Source: a virus. Taken from it: a stretch of 64,000 nt of DNA. The position numbers and the translations under genes were made by a program. How positions within the stretch are numbered: position 1 is the first letter of the stretch; every line of letters begins with the position of its first letter. Below the pieces are notes generated by a model. That model had not been told where the DNA came from. It saw only the letters and a program-made list of their open reading frames with translations, and made no database searches. The stretch covers positions 30,091 to 94,090 of the IMG/VR virus record IMGVR_UViG_3300009502_000026. One strand, written 5' to 3'. Below, in pieces: positions 49,789 through 58,206 of the stretch.

Positions 49789-52700
49789 CTTCCACGCTTC
49801 CTACCTGCCAAGCCACCCGTACCCCCCATTCCAGACCAGCCACTCCTACCACTAGGGACACCCATTGCAGGAAGTCCACGGGGAGCCATTCGAGACTCAT
49901 GGCTCCCACTAGCAAGAATTCGTTTCCGAGCCTTCATTGCACCAGAGGGGGTACGGGGCACCTGACCATTGTCCATGAACCGAGAGGTTCCTCCTGCATG
50001 TGTGATATAGGATGGTTTTCCAAGTACGTTGGATGCAGCCCACACCATTCTAATCAGAGCATCAGAACGGTCATCATGCTTCCCCTCCATATTGGGGGCT
50101 TCCACCGTAACTACATACTTACTATGATACTCTGCCTGAAGCTCCATGAGTTCCACAATGTAATCACAATGGTTGGCACCATCAGGAATCGGAAAATCAT
50201 ACATGACCAGCTTATGGTCATACATCATGTCCTTGAAGTTCTGGAACATCTGGGACGTGAGTATCTTTGTCATCTGTGTAGCCTTCATCTGCCGAAGGCC
50301 ACGCTTGGCAAGTGCCTGTTCCAGGGGGATACCTGCCCACTGGTCAAAGATACCTTCATGGATCAGGAACTTCTTGGACAGTTCTGCAATCCAGTCAGCT
50401 ACAGCATCGAAGTCCAGCCGCTCGACGTTGATGTACTTACCTTCTCCAGCCTTGATCTGGTCTACAAGATCGACTATGATCTTTCTCTCAGCGAGGTCAA
50501 TGTGTCCAAGTGCAATTGCCGTCGCATCACCCGACAGACCCAAGTCCAATCCAAGGAAGTAGGATTGCCTGGGAACCCCGTAATACTTCGGGCGAGCCCC
50601 AGGGTCCACGCAATCCATCAGGTCCTTGTCACGCTCAATCCAACCACGGGTCCTGTCAGTGAACTCCCCCCCGTACTCAGTGAAGAACACTGAAGGGTCT
50701 TTCAGGTAGTGCTTTTCAAACTCCTCGGCAGGAATCGTAGGATTGACTTCCCAAGTTGGTGCCTGGATGCACACCATGTTCTTGGAAGCCTTGCCACCCT
50801 TCATCCCAATCTGAAATAGCTTGTAGAAAAGACCTTGCTTTCCTAGGGGAGATGAAATCGAGATGATCCGGCCCTCTACTGGACCAATAGGAACTCTCTT
50901 GTCACTAGCCTTCTTGGGAGAGAAAGCTGAAGTAGACGGGGTAACCGCATTGTAAACGGACTCTGCGGAAGACTGCCCTTTGTCTGTGAAGTGGGCAATC
51001 TCGTCCAGAATCACGACTAGGTTACCGGCACCACGAAGACCCTTGGCTACACAGGATCGGAAGGTGACCTTAACCGAGGCCCTTGCATTAGGATTCTCAA
51101 TATACCTACCGTACTTTTCAATGTCCTTGGGTGTCTGGAAACGAGCATAGGACATGGTATTGTTGGCTGTATAAGGTACGAAGAACTCACACCCCCTGAA
51201 ATGCCCTGAAGTTTCCTGATAGAGAAGTCCTGCCTGATCCTTGTCCGTAGCAACCGAGATGATCTGGATAGGGTTGCTGGAAGGTAGCCCGTAGTATTGA
51301 TGTGGGTCACTCTTCAGGATCAACTTGTAAGTCTCATAAGCTGCGATAATGGCACCTATGGCCGTATTGTGGTTGGTCATCCCCCCAGCTACAAAACTCT
51401 CCCCTTCTGGGACGGTCAGATCATATACCCTAGCCTCACCTGAATTTACGGTTTCTACGGGATCGTAGAAATAGTTGGCCGTCTGAAGTACCTCAAAATG
51501 ACGTATCACATCTGGGTCTGCCCCTAAACTCTGAGCCATTGCCAGTGTGGGGCCAAGCCTGGGGTATGTCATGGACTCCTTGGAACTCGGTTTGATGGTG
51601 TTCCCCAAAGCCGTCCGCAACAAACTACGATGCCAACCTGGACGTTTCCCATGCCCCCCACGGTTACAGGTCACAGATTGAAGTAGGGCATCACACCAGG
51701 ATCGTTGATGGGGAATGTTTTCAGCATCCGATCCTTCTTTGGAAGTCCTAGCCAAAGATGCCAACACTGGGTCATTTTTCTTGGACGACCTAAATCCAAT
51801 CTCGTCCATGAACTTCTGACGGGAGGCCGTACCTCTCACGTACACGTTGTAGTAGAATCGCTTGTACTTCTTATTCCACTTTGCCCGTCGAGTACTCACA
51901 ACCCCGAAGTTCAGGAGAAGTATTTGAACTTCCCGTGCAAGTTGCTCCGATGCCGAAGAGAACGATACAGCCAACCCCCCCTTCTCTGAGCAACCATCAG
52001 TCTCAAACAATCCCTGTAGGAACCTCTGCACAACAATCTTAGGGGACCTCATGATGGTCCACGGGACGTGCTTGGTATTCCTTGTAATATCCCATGCGAA
52101 CCCCAGCTTGTGTAGAAACTTCCTCACATGAGTGCTGAAGAAGTCAATGGAGCCAGTGTTGTTGGTCCGCTTGTCCATACGGACGTTGAAAGATCCGAAT
52201 AGACTGGTGTACAGCGCCTTCAGTTCCTCCCAGGTCTCTGGATGCTCTACAGTCACAGACACCGCATTGTGCTTCGTCCATGAACCACCCCCGACCAAGT
52301 ACCCCAGGAAAAGTCCCCATTCTTCAGTAAGCTCAGTTGGGAGAGTCACCCTGGGGTCTTCACATCCAGTATGGAGGGACTCCAACGGTACCCTCTGAAC
52401 AGGCCAAAGGTCAGATGTGCGATGAATAGCGATCTGGTCACCAAGATGGATATGGTCCAGGTATCTCCATTGGATGGTGCCACCTTCGGACATCACCCTA
52501 ACTCGGTGACCAGCGGTACCCTCAAGTTCATACCCACTACGGGTCACAAACTTGATTGTAGGTTTCACCCCTCCATTGTAGAAGAATGCAGAATCAGACC
52601 TGACACCATTCTCCTGGACCACACCAATTTCCAAAGGCTGGTACTCAGGACCCTTGGAATCTCCGAGGTCCTGAATGGGGATTATGCCCTGGTTGGTAAG

Positions 52701-53078
52701 AACCAGGGTATCCCCAACCACACATTTCCCAGAACGTCTCCCGATGGACAGGACGATCTCCCTACGTTCTACTCCAGGGATGACCTCCCGGATATTGCTC
52801 CTACCCTCCCGGTAGAGCATCTCCAGGTATTCAACCTCAGTATACTCAGTGAACTTTTCCCATCTCCAATCGTGGACAGTGAACCGATTGGCTGGGTCAT
52901 TATCAAGCTCAATCCCATAATGGGCTTTGAGGATGATCTTCTGTACTGGAAACAGCTTTAGGTTCAGCCCCCAGTCAGACTCAGTGAACTCAATGATGTT
53001 TGCTACTTGAGAAGTACTTTTCGTAATGTTTGCTGCGGCCCTAGCAGAGCCCAATGCAATCTCACCTAGATTACCCAT
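49785..53078 (-). CDS. terL: terminase large subunit, interrupted by an intein in the Walker A motif
   Basis: 1097 aa, of which residues 119-571 are an intein; spliced length 644. The ATPase P-loop SIGRRSGK is cut exactly after Lys118 and resumes at Thr (TAIGAIIAAYETYKL), so GRRSGKT is rebuilt only by splicing. Walker B is NLVVILDEIAHF. The RNase H-like nuclease is YFLGLDLGLSGDATAIALGH (first Asp) with a C-terminal HDDRSDALIRM acid. It packages DNA into proheads and cuts it. The C-terminal tail is Gly/Arg/Met-rich. It is the strongest phage hallmark here. Confidence 0.9.
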   Translation of the reverse strand: MGNLGEIALGSARAAANITKSTSQVANIIEFTESDWGLNLKLFPVQKIILKAHYGIELDNDPANRFTVHDWRWEKFTEYTEVEYLEMLYREGRSNIREVIPGVERREIVLSIGRRSGKCVVGDTLVLTNQGIIPIQDLGDSKGPEYQPLEIGVVQENGVRSDSAFFYNGGVKPTIKFVTRSGYELEGTAGHRVRVMSEGGTIQWRYLDHIHLGDQIAIHRTSDLWPVQRVPLESLHTGCEDPRVTLPTELTEEWGLFLGYLVGGGSWTKHNAVSVTVEHPETWEELKALYTSLFGSFNVRMDKRTNNTGSIDFFSTHVRKFLHKLGFAWDITRNTKHVPWTIMRSPKIVVQRFLQGLFETDGCSEKGGLAVSFSSASEQLAREVQILLLNFGVVSTRRAKWNKKYKRFYYNVYVRGTASRQKFMDEIGFRSSKKNDPVLASLARTSKEGSDAENIPHQRSWCDALLQSVTCNRGGHGKRPGWHRSLLRTALGNTIKPSSKESMTYPRLGPTLAMAQSLGADPDVIRHFEVLQTANYFYDPVETVNSGEARVYDLTVPEGESFVAGGMTNHNTAIGAIIAAYETYKLILKSDPHQYYGLPSSNPIQIISVATDKDQAGLLYQETSGHFRGCEFFVPYTANNTMSYARFQTPKDIEKYGRYIENPNARASVKVTFRSCVAKGLRGAGNLVVILDEIAHFTDKGQSSAESVYNAVTPSTSAFSPKKASDKRVPIGPVEGRIISISSPLGKQGLFYKLFQIGMKGGKASKNMVCIQAPTWEVNPTIPAEEFEKHYLKDPSVFFTEYGGEFTDRTRGWIERDKDLMDCVDPGARPKYYGVPRQSYFLGLDLGLSGDATAIALGHIDLAERKIIVDLVDQIKAGEGKYINVERLDFDAVADWIAELSKKFLIHEGIFDQWAGIPLEQALAKRGLRQMKATQMTKILTSQMFQNFKDMMYDHKLVMYDFPIPDGANHCDYIVELMELQAEYHSKYVVTVEAPNMEGKHDDRSDALIRMVWAASNVLGKPSYITHAGGTSRFMDNGQVPRTPSGAMKARKRILASGSHESRMAPRGLPAMGVPSGRSGWSGMGGTGGLAGRKRGR
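51366..52724 (-). mobile_element. intein with LAGLIDADG endonuclease (TerL gene)
   Basis: 453 residues, Cys119 (GRRSGK before it) to Asn571 (TNHN before TAIGA). Block A is CVVGDTLVLTNQGIIPIQDL; block B includes ELEGTAGHRVRVMSE; the end is YDLTVPEGESFVAGGMTNHN. Endonuclease motifs are LFLGYLVGGGSW (acid replaced by Gly) and RFLQGLFETDGCS (Asp kept): half decayed. Confidence 0.92.
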
Positions 53079-53080
53079 AA

Positions 53081-53848
53081 CTAGCTACTCTTGACTTTCC
53101 CCCTGGCTTCATTTTTCCAGTCATCAGTCAGGAGTTTACTGAAATTAGAGAAGATGACTTCGATTACCTCTGGCCTGACATTAGAATTGATCAATGCCTG
53201 AGCAAACGTATCCGAAATGAACTTGAAAAGTGCCTGGAAACTAGGACTGTCAATGTTCAACTCATTGGCAGCAAGTTGTTCTCGACGCCTGAGCCAAGTT
53301 TCCCCAAGAGTTCTGAGGGCTTGGACCCTCTTCACCGAGACTTGGCTGACATCATCCTTGTTCTGTTTCTCAGACTGGATTCTCTCAAACTTCAGAGCAG
53401 CAACTTCTTCTGCAAGCTCTTGTATCACGTATGAGAGAATGGAAGCAGACCCAGCATCTTTATTAACACTCCTGACCAGACGGTCCTTCTTAATAGCTCT
53501 ACGCTTCTCACGAAGGATATCCACCTTTGGGTTAGGGGGTGCTGGTGGGGAGAAAACAGGAAGTGCCACCACTTGTGCAGGTGTACCCTGCACTTTCTTC
53601 GGGCGACCCTTCTTAGGAGGGGCGGTAGGGGATGCTTTACTTGTCTTTCGATACCCTACTTTTCGACCCACCTGGGTCAACATACGAAAAGCCATCCCTG
53701 TAGCAGGGTTGATGACTAACGTGTCAGTAGGGAGAATGTCCGGGATTTCTCGCCAATGGAGCTTACCCTTGGCATCAGTAACTTTGACTCTAATGGCCCC
53801 ATCAGGGATTAGAGCAAGTACCTTGGCATCTAGGGGTTGAGCACTCAT
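53081..53848 (-). CDS. protein upstream of TerL, possible small-terminase-like or DNA-binding protein
   Basis: 255 aa. The N-terminal ~60 residues are beta-rich (GAIRVKVTDAKGKLHWREIP, TLVINPATGMAFRMLTQVG). Then a basic segment with an AT-hook-like KKGRPKK follows, then long helices (ILSYVIQELAEEVAALKFER, LRTLGETWLRRREQLAANEL). It is 2 bp upstream of terL and contains a DNA-minor-groove-type hook, so a packaging partner role is plausible; the family is not recognised. IRVKVTDAKGKLHWREIPD also resembles the start of the IntC protein at 2445, but without intein blocks. Confidence 0.6.
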   Translation of the reverse strand: MSAQPLDAKVLALIPDGAIRVKVTDAKGKLHWREIPDILPTDTLVINPATGMAFRMLTQVGRKVGYRKTSKASPTAPPKKGRPKKVQGTPAQVVALPVFSPPAPPNPKVDILREKRRAIKKDRLVRSVNKDAGSASILSYVIQELAEEVAALKFERIQSEKQNKDDVSQVSVKRVQALRTLGETWLRRREQLAANELNIDSPSFQALFKFISDTFAQALINSNVRPEVIEVIFSNFSKLLTDDWKNEARGKVKSS

Positions 53849-53869
53849 ACCCTAGATAGTACCACAGTT

Positions 53870-56251
53870 TCAAGGGAGTACAAGACCATCGAAGAGAATA
53901 TCTCCGATATCCTCTGTACATGGAGTGCTATCATAAGTGATTCCTTCCAAGGAACCATTCTGAAGATCATATTCCCGTGCATCATATCCAGGCTGGAACA
54001 ATGATGCTGTTGCCTCTGCATCCCCGGAATCTGTCAATCGAATGACTTCTTGCTGATACCCACCATGGATATCTTTCAGGTCTTCCTTGTCCATCAGTAC
54101 CTTACCATACTTTTGACAAGTACCCTGTGAATTATTCACACAAGAGGCACACCTGGACATTGCCAGTACCATCTTGATACTGTTAGCCCTGTGCTTCAAG
54201 GCACCCCTATCACAACCTTCTATCCCAACTTCAGAGGCATAGGCAGAGGCATCCACATAGAGATGTCCAGCAAGACCCTCATGTTCCTTACGGAGAGTCT
54301 CCAATGGACCTGAAGCATTCTTCAAGAGAACAGGTGAGAACCGTGCCCTCAAAAGATCATCGAAATCTCTTCCCGCAGACCCTTCCGAGAGCTTTTGACC
54401 AGCCCAACGAAGTAGCTTGCGTGCCTCAATGAGATTCTCCCCAGAGGCTTCCTTGCGAGCCTGAACCGGAACTCCAGGATCAGCCATGTGAGCATCCATC
54501 GTGGAGGAGTCACTCAACGATTGGAGGAACTCAGTCTTGATAACCGCTGCCTGTTTCCCGGTCCCATGCAAGACTTCCGTCGCCTGGACCAGCATGTTCT
54601 CGGCAGATGCCCCTGACTTGAGAATACCCTCTGCTACTTCAGGTGTCAGCAAGCCCTCATGTGCCAGCTTGGAAATCCGATCCCGAACCTGTTGGTTATT
54701 CCGGGCCTTGACCTGTTCCAGAGCCTTCATGTCCCTGGAGGTATCCCTACTACCGTGGAATGCGAAGTGAGTCCCTACACCGGGGCCCTCATAAGTACCA
54801 ATCTGTGCCTCTGGGATGAGATTCTGTGTCTCACTGGCTACCATGGTTACCGCAGAGTCAAGAATCTCCTTGGGAGAAGCAGTAGAAGACATGAACTTCT
54901 GCCCTACCTCCTTGGTGAGCAAACCTGCCTGAACCCACCGAGAAATCTTATCCCGAACCCGAAGGTTAGCACGCACCTGAAGCTCATCCTGTTGGAGCTT
55001 GGTCCAGGATGCGTCCCGACCTTCCTTCACGATCAACTTGGCTTCAACACCAATCCCACTGTAAACCGGAGCCCTACCCGAAGCCACGATCAGGGATGCT
55101 GCCGTGTCTAAGATATCCTGGGGGAATGCCTGAGAGGATGCCAGCTTCTTCCCATCCTCAGTGGACAGAAGCTTCCCTACCACCCACCGAGCTACTTGCC
55201 GCATGACCCTAGCACGGTCACGGACTTGTGCTTCACGGACAGGATTAGGGATGTCTGTGAAAACAGGGGTGTAGGCTGCTAGCTTGGCCTCTGCCGAAAC
55301 AAGAGTCTCCTTATCCATAGGATGTGTAGACTTCGGGAACGAAGCCTCACGACCCTTGAAACCTGTCTTGGACTGTGTAGTGAAAGCCCTCTTGAGAACC
55401 TCACGGGGATCACCGGAAGCTACCTTCCGTCCCGTGGCATTCAAGTAAGGAGTGTAGTGTTCGATGGCTTCTTTCCAAGGAATCTCTGTCACTACCTGCT
55501 TCCCCATGAGACGGTCTACAGAAGCTTCCTTAGAGCCCTTGGCAACTAGGATGTACTGGGCGGAAGCACACTTCTTCTTGAGGATTTCTGCCCAGCGTCC
55601 GTTCAGGAGTCCAGGGAACACCGAAGCACGGATGTAGACGTTACCTACCAAACCGTGCTCATCCCTTGTGGCTTCCAAAGCCCTTTCAATCTTGGAGAAG
55701 GCTTCCCCTGCACGGTCTCTAGCTTCCTGAACGACTTCAGCAATAGGTTCCCCACAGGCAGACCTACGCATGGCATGGGCAACCACTTCTTTCAGTTGGT
55801 CCCCAGGAAGATTCTTCATGTTAGTGACGACTTTCGGGTAGTCCACATTGGGGATTATCTGAATGCCGTCCGTCCTACGATTCACTCCCCAAGCCTCTTC
55901 AAGCTCAGGAATCACGGTATCTACAGTCTGTTCTGGAAGACGCTTGAAATCCTGAACGGCTGATTCCAACCAGTTCAAGTCCACAAGTCTAGCACCTTCC
56001 TTGAACATCCCAGAGATGCTTCCCGTCACGTCCCCTTGGTCTTCGGCTTCCACACCATCAGGAAGATCAGAACTGGTAGGGTTGCCATCCGGTAGGAACC
56101 CCTCTGGAAGTCCTGCCATACCATGTGTAGAAGGGAGCCTTGCAGACTCAAGCACCCCACCGTTCGGCTCCTCATCGAAGTCAAAGCCATCCAACAGGTA
56201 CGTGGACCCTTTGGTCAAGATGTACCCACCATTCGGAAGATCAGAAGACAT
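53870..56251 (-). CDS. large virion-type protein with repeated helical units
   Basis: 793 aa. Three ~40-residue repeats occur between about residues 340 and 570: RVMRQVARWVVGKLLSTEDG, RVRDKISRWVQAGLLTKEVG and QVRDRISKLAHEGLLTPEVA, each followed by a (K)xxxSxASxxxxLxxA segment. A second pair, KIERALEATRDEHGLVGNVY (~residue 185) and PLETLRKEHEGLAGHLYVDA (~655), frames them, each followed by Cys-containing helices (KKKCASAQYILVAKG, SRCASCVNNSQGTCQKYG). So the protein is built from internal duplication. AGGAGCCGCTG precedes the ATG. Probable internal or baseplate protein; function unknown. Confidence 0.72.
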   Translation of the reverse strand: MSSDLPNGGYILTKGSTYLLDGFDFDEEPNGGVLESARLPSTHGMAGLPEGFLPDGNPTSSDLPDGVEAEDQGDVTGSISGMFKEGARLVDLNWLESAVQDFKRLPEQTVDTVIPELEEAWGVNRRTDGIQIIPNVDYPKVVTNMKNLPGDQLKEVVAHAMRRSACGEPIAEVVQEARDRAGEAFSKIERALEATRDEHGLVGNVYIRASVFPGLLNGRWAEILKKKCASAQYILVAKGSKEASVDRLMGKQVVTEIPWKEAIEHYTPYLNATGRKVASGDPREVLKRAFTTQSKTGFKGREASFPKSTHPMDKETLVSAEAKLAAYTPVFTDIPNPVREAQVRDRARVMRQVARWVVGKLLSTEDGKKLASSQAFPQDILDTAASLIVASGRAPVYSGIGVEAKLIVKEGRDASWTKLQQDELQVRANLRVRDKISRWVQAGLLTKEVGQKFMSSTASPKEILDSAVTMVASETQNLIPEAQIGTYEGPGVGTHFAFHGSRDTSRDMKALEQVKARNNQQVRDRISKLAHEGLLTPEVAEGILKSGASAENMLVQATEVLHGTGKQAAVIKTEFLQSLSDSSTMDAHMADPGVPVQARKEASGENLIEARKLLRWAGQKLSEGSAGRDFDDLLRARFSPVLLKNASGPLETLRKEHEGLAGHLYVDASAYASEVGIEGCDRGALKHRANSIKMVLAMSRCASCVNNSQGTCQKYGKVLMDKEDLKDIHGGYQQEVIRLTDSGDAEATASLFQPGYDAREYDLQNGSLEGITYDSTPCTEDIGDILFDGLVLP

Positions 56252-56260
56252 CAGCGGCTC

Positions 56261-57193
56261 CTAGCGGCTCTGACGGTTCACGTCTTTGCTCAAGTAAGAC
56301 ATTGCCATAGTCAGGTTACTACGAATCACTCCCCAACCCTCAGAGTTATCCGTATCCTTGTCATCATGTTCCAGATAGGTGAGGATCATAGTAGCCCCCA
56401 ACGCAAGCCGTTGAAGAGCTTCCTTCTTATCCCTAGGAGTAGGCTCTGGCTTCCTTAGAAGACCAAGTGCCAGTGTGATATACTTGATGACACCATTCTG
56501 AGTGAATACCTCATGCCCTTGCTTCCTATCAATGGCTATCTGCTCATGGGCACTATCCAGAGACTCCTTCAGGATCTTGGCAAAGAAGTCTGAACCTGCC
56601 TTCTTCCCACGGGCAGGCTTATCCTCTTCATCCAGGTCATATTCATCTTCAGAGTGTTCCTGGTCAAATTCATCCTCTTCATCCTCTGCCCAAGCTTCGG
56701 GATCATCTTTGATATCATCCACTTCCTGAAGGACTTGTTCCACTTCCTTACGATCCTCTGGGTCTTCTTGACGAGAAACTGCGGCCCAATGAGGGGCATG
56801 AAGTTCATCGTAGAAGGTATCGGCATTAGCCGATAGTGCCTCAACGATGTTCATGTAGGACCGTCTCAAGTCCTTGATGTTCTGAATGTACCCCTTGCCT
56901 CCGAGAGAACCATCTGGGGAGATGTCCGCTGACTTCAGCTTGGCAAACAAGGTGTAACCAGACATCGTATGGCCCAAAGCCATCATTGTAGACCGGAGTA
57001 CCCGTGCTAGAATCTTGGTCTTCTTGGGGTCGAATGGGAAATCAGGAGCGATCTTCCGTTCGGCAGGGGGAGCATCATTCCAGGCCCACCCGGATTGATC
57101 GTTCCCACGATCCTTGATGAAACGAACCTCTCCAGCCGTCCGACTCATGTAATGAGCCGCAACTCTGGTAGAGCTAGGTATAGAACGAGTCAT
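56261..57193 (-). CDS. conserved virion-type protein with acidic middle
   Basis: 310 aa. The N-terminus SSTRVAAHYMSRTAGEVRFI, then KDRGNDQSGWAWNDAPPAE, FDPKKTKILARVLRSTMMAL and SPDGSLGGKGYIQNIKDLRR form a conserved helical domain I recall from related large phages (start TRVAxxYLSRTAGEVRFIKD). Residues ~165-205 are acidic (EDEEDEFDQEHSEDEYDLDE). The C-terminal half is helical, with a run of charged residues. The RVA start fits the KIAS/RVAT-type motif seen elsewhere. An assembly or internal protein is likely. Confidence 0.7.
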   Translation of the reverse strand: MTRSIPSSTRVAAHYMSRTAGEVRFIKDRGNDQSGWAWNDAPPAERKIAPDFPFDPKKTKILARVLRSTMMALGHTMSGYTLFAKLKSADISPDGSLGGKGYIQNIKDLRRSYMNIVEALSANADTFYDELHAPHWAAVSRQEDPEDRKEVEQVLQEVDDIKDDPEAWAEDEEDEFDQEHSEDEYDLDEEDKPARGKKAGSDFFAKILKESLDSAHEQIAIDRKQGHEVFTQNGVIKYITLALGLLRKPEPTPRDKKEALQRLALGATMILTYLEHDDKDTDNSEGWGVIRSNLTMAMSYLSKDVNRQSR

Positions 57194-57230
57194 ATCTCCC
57201 CCCCTTCAATGGGAGAGTATTGAAGAAGGA

Positions 57231-57647
57231 TCAAACCAGAGCCATCTTGAGACGCAGCTTGGCAAGGTCATAGAACTTCTTGAGGAACTCCTGAACTTCC
57301 TTGTCGGAAGACATCTTGGCAGACTTACGGAAGGTGTCTGCCAAAGTCTGGAGAGTGCCCCGCACTACTTCGGCAAACTGGGCATCCTGGGCTGCCTTAG
57401 CATCCACAAATGCCTTCTCATCCTTCTCAGAATCCCCAGTACCTTCGGGAGTGAAACCCATGTCATCCACACCGGCAGGCTTCTGGTTAGCCATATTGAC
57501 AAGTTCAGTCAAAGCCGCAATCAGAAGCTTTGCCTGTGTCACACCAACACCAGCCGTCTTCTCAGACGAAGCCAGGATAGGGAGAAGGTCCCCCCGGAAC
57601 TCCGGGTGTTCGTGAGCCAGCTTGATAACTTTACCTTTGAGAGACAT
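57231..57647 (-). CDS. small targeting-module protein
   Basis: 138 aa. MSLKGKVIKLAHEHPEFRGD followed by LLPILASSEKTAGVG: a full module, here ending LASSEKT rather than LKEA, similar to the LASTEKE ending of 27418-29592. The C-terminal ~110 residues are helical (AKLLIAALTELVNMANQ, VRGTLQTLADTFRKSA). No recognised fold. Probably an internal virion protein. Confidence 0.75.
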   Translation of the reverse strand: MSLKGKVIKLAHEHPEFRGDLLPILASSEKTAGVGVTQAKLLIAALTELVNMANQKPAGVDDMGFTPEGTGDSEKDEKAFVDAKAAQDAQFAEVVRGTLQTLADTFRKSAKMSSDKEVQEFLKKFYDLAKLRLKMALV

Positions 57648-57663
57648 CGGGGAACTCCTTCAC

Positions 57664-58206
57664 TCAAATCTTGATGGGGTTTCCATCCTCGTTGAACAGA
57701 CGTTCGATCACGTAGGCTTCTCCATCCTTACGGACTGCCCACAGGTCTTTCGTTGCCTTGTGTACTAGATCAGTTCCAGAATTCACAGCCATGAAGTCAG
57801 AGATATCCCCCAAAGAGGACACTCGCATAGAGACTCCAGAGGCTTGCTTGACCCCAGAAGCCACCTTGAGATGTTCCGGGTCTGTCTGGAAGAAATCTCC
57901 AGTATCCCACTTCACGAACACCATACCGTTATGAGAAGTGATGTCCCCCATAGCAGAACGGACCATCACTACAGTTCCCTGAGCCCCATCCTCTGGAGGA
58001 TTTACATAGGCCACTACGGAACCAAGGTTGGACTTGAAAGCCACTCTGGTCCCTGCCATGACAGGCAGGGGTAGGGCTTCTACTGCCCTAATAGCATCTG
58101 TCAAGGTTCGAACAGAGCTATTCCCTACCTTACCTAGATGCCGGTCCAGGGAAGAGTTCTCCGCTCCGAACTCACCAGAAGTAATAGCATCCCAAAAGGT
58201 ACTCAT
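57664..58206 (-). CDS. uncharacterised virion-type protein
   Basis: 180 aa. Helical start (FWDAITSGEFGAENSSLDRH), then a beta-rich section (TRVAFKSNLGSVVAYVNPPE followed by DGAQGTVVMVRSAMGDITSH) resembling a small barrel, and a C-terminal VHKATKDLWAVRKDGEAYVI segment. RVAF and KVASGVKQAS recall the RVAS-type motif. Overlaps the 58203-59387 gene start by 4 bases. No family identified; it is translated within the same cluster as module proteins. Confidence 0.6.
   Translation of the reverse strand: MSTFWDAITSGEFGAENSSLDRHLGKVGNSSVRTLTDAIRAVEALPLPVMAGTRVAFKSNLGSVVAYVNPPEDGAQGTVVMVRSAMGDITSHNGMVFVKWDTGDFFQTDPEHLKVASGVKQASGVSMRVSSLGDISDFMAVNSGTDLVHKATKDLWAVRKDGEAYVIERLFNEDGNPIKI

Noticed and set aside
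53081-53848. Intein fragment at the N-terminus (similar to IntC start)
   Set aside because: Only a short IRVKV...WREIPD resemblance; no block B His or C-terminal Asn-Ser junction. Probably a small beta domain.
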